Assembly: GCA_937920495.1 (NCBI GenBank)
Contig: CALEUQ010000065.1
Location: 1 to 33,905 of the forward strand
Source of the DNA: an uncultured bacterium
GTDB taxonomy: Bacteria > Spirochaetota > UBA4802 > UB4802
Length of the DNA: 33,905 nucleotides
Direction: 5' to 3'
The translations under genes were made by a program, and so were the position numbers. The notes beneath the pieces are model-generated. The model did not search any database and was not told the DNA's origin. It saw only the letters and a list, made by a program, of their open reading frames with translations. Positions 33,755 through 33,905 of this stretch are shown here, piece by piece (position 1 is the stretch's first letter; each line of letters opens with the position of its first letter).

Positions 33755-33905
33755 ATGAACATTGAAACTACTACCTGTATTTCCGTGAAACATTTAGAAC
33801 TGATGAAGTTTTATTCCAAGCACTACAATATCTCGCAACGCACATTTTTATCCGGACTTGTGAGCTTTGCCGCGCAATTGGAAAAGGAGGAGGTAAAATC
33901 ATTCA
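33755..33905 (+). CDS. Unknown protein, 5' part (runs off window)
   Basis: Fifty codons visible, starting MNIETTTCISVKHLELMKF; GGGAGGA at 33,744-33,750 gives a strong start. The segment ISVKHLELMKFYSKHYNISQ followed by RTFLSGLVSFAAQLEKEE looks like a strand followed by two helices, reminiscent of ribbon-helix-helix or similar small DNA-binding folds, but this is a guess from 50 residues. No family is assigned. Confidence 0.7.
   Translation, partial: MNIETTTCISVKHLELMKFYSKHYNISQRTFLSGLVSFAAQLEKEEVKSF

Overview
This is an AT-rich bacterial chromosome segment that is densely packed with genes, mostly on the minus strand. It contains no rRNA, no tRNA that I can support, no CRISPR array and no recognisable transposase. 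Genes are grouped in tight operons with 1-19 bp overlaps. A chemoreceptor, secreted proteins, a lytic-type M23 peptidase and a complete RecBCD suggest a diderm, motile bacterium. The organism cannot be named from this window; a Spirochaetota-like lineage is possible, but no marker here proves it.

Layout. 1-5.7 kb: the 5' part of a Cache-HAMP chemoreceptor, a secreted GH114/TM1410-like protein, a second secreted protein of unknown role, a divergent SDR oxidoreductase, exonuclease III, and a membrane-anchored coiled-coil protein built from a 21-bp tandem repeat. 6.0-10.0 kb: a four-gene minus-strand operon (PanE-like reductase, UPF0149/SEC-C protein, secreted discoidin-M23 peptidase, MFS transporter) with a hairpin at its end. 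10.05-10.99 kb: a repeat-filled non-coding block ending in a strong rightward intrinsic terminator. 10.99-12.29 kb: three small plus-strand genes of unknown function, each with a strong Shine-Dalgarno. 12.4-21.3 kb: recC-recB-recD joined by ATGA overlaps, with an MNT-HEPN module and a broken second MNT copy directly upstream. 22.4-31.9 kb: a PiT-PhoU phosphate transporter, RmuC, an AAA/DUF4143 ATPase with a near-perfect palindrome over its promoter, a hemolysin III family protein, an operon of acetyltransferase, 68-aa protein and AbiEii-like nucleotidyltransferase, and an operon of patatin phospholipase and family 4 uracil-DNA glycosylase. 31.9-33.75 kb: 1.8 kb of non-coding DNA assembled from repeats that also occur at 5.8, 10.2 and 24.7 kb. 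A partial gene begins at 33,755.

Themes. Five loci act in DNA repair or recombination (exonuclease III, RecBCD, RmuC, UDG, and possibly the MNT-HEPN module by position). The octamer GCGATAGT (or its complement) occurs about 15 times and its heptamer core GCGATAG about 23 times by eye, far above a rough base-composition expectation. In a genome with RecBCD this makes a Chi-like or HIP1-like genomic signal worth testing. The most unusual material is this motif, the small-gene cluster at 11-12.3 kb, the TA-like module against recC, the palindrome-controlled ATPase and the layered intergenic repeats.
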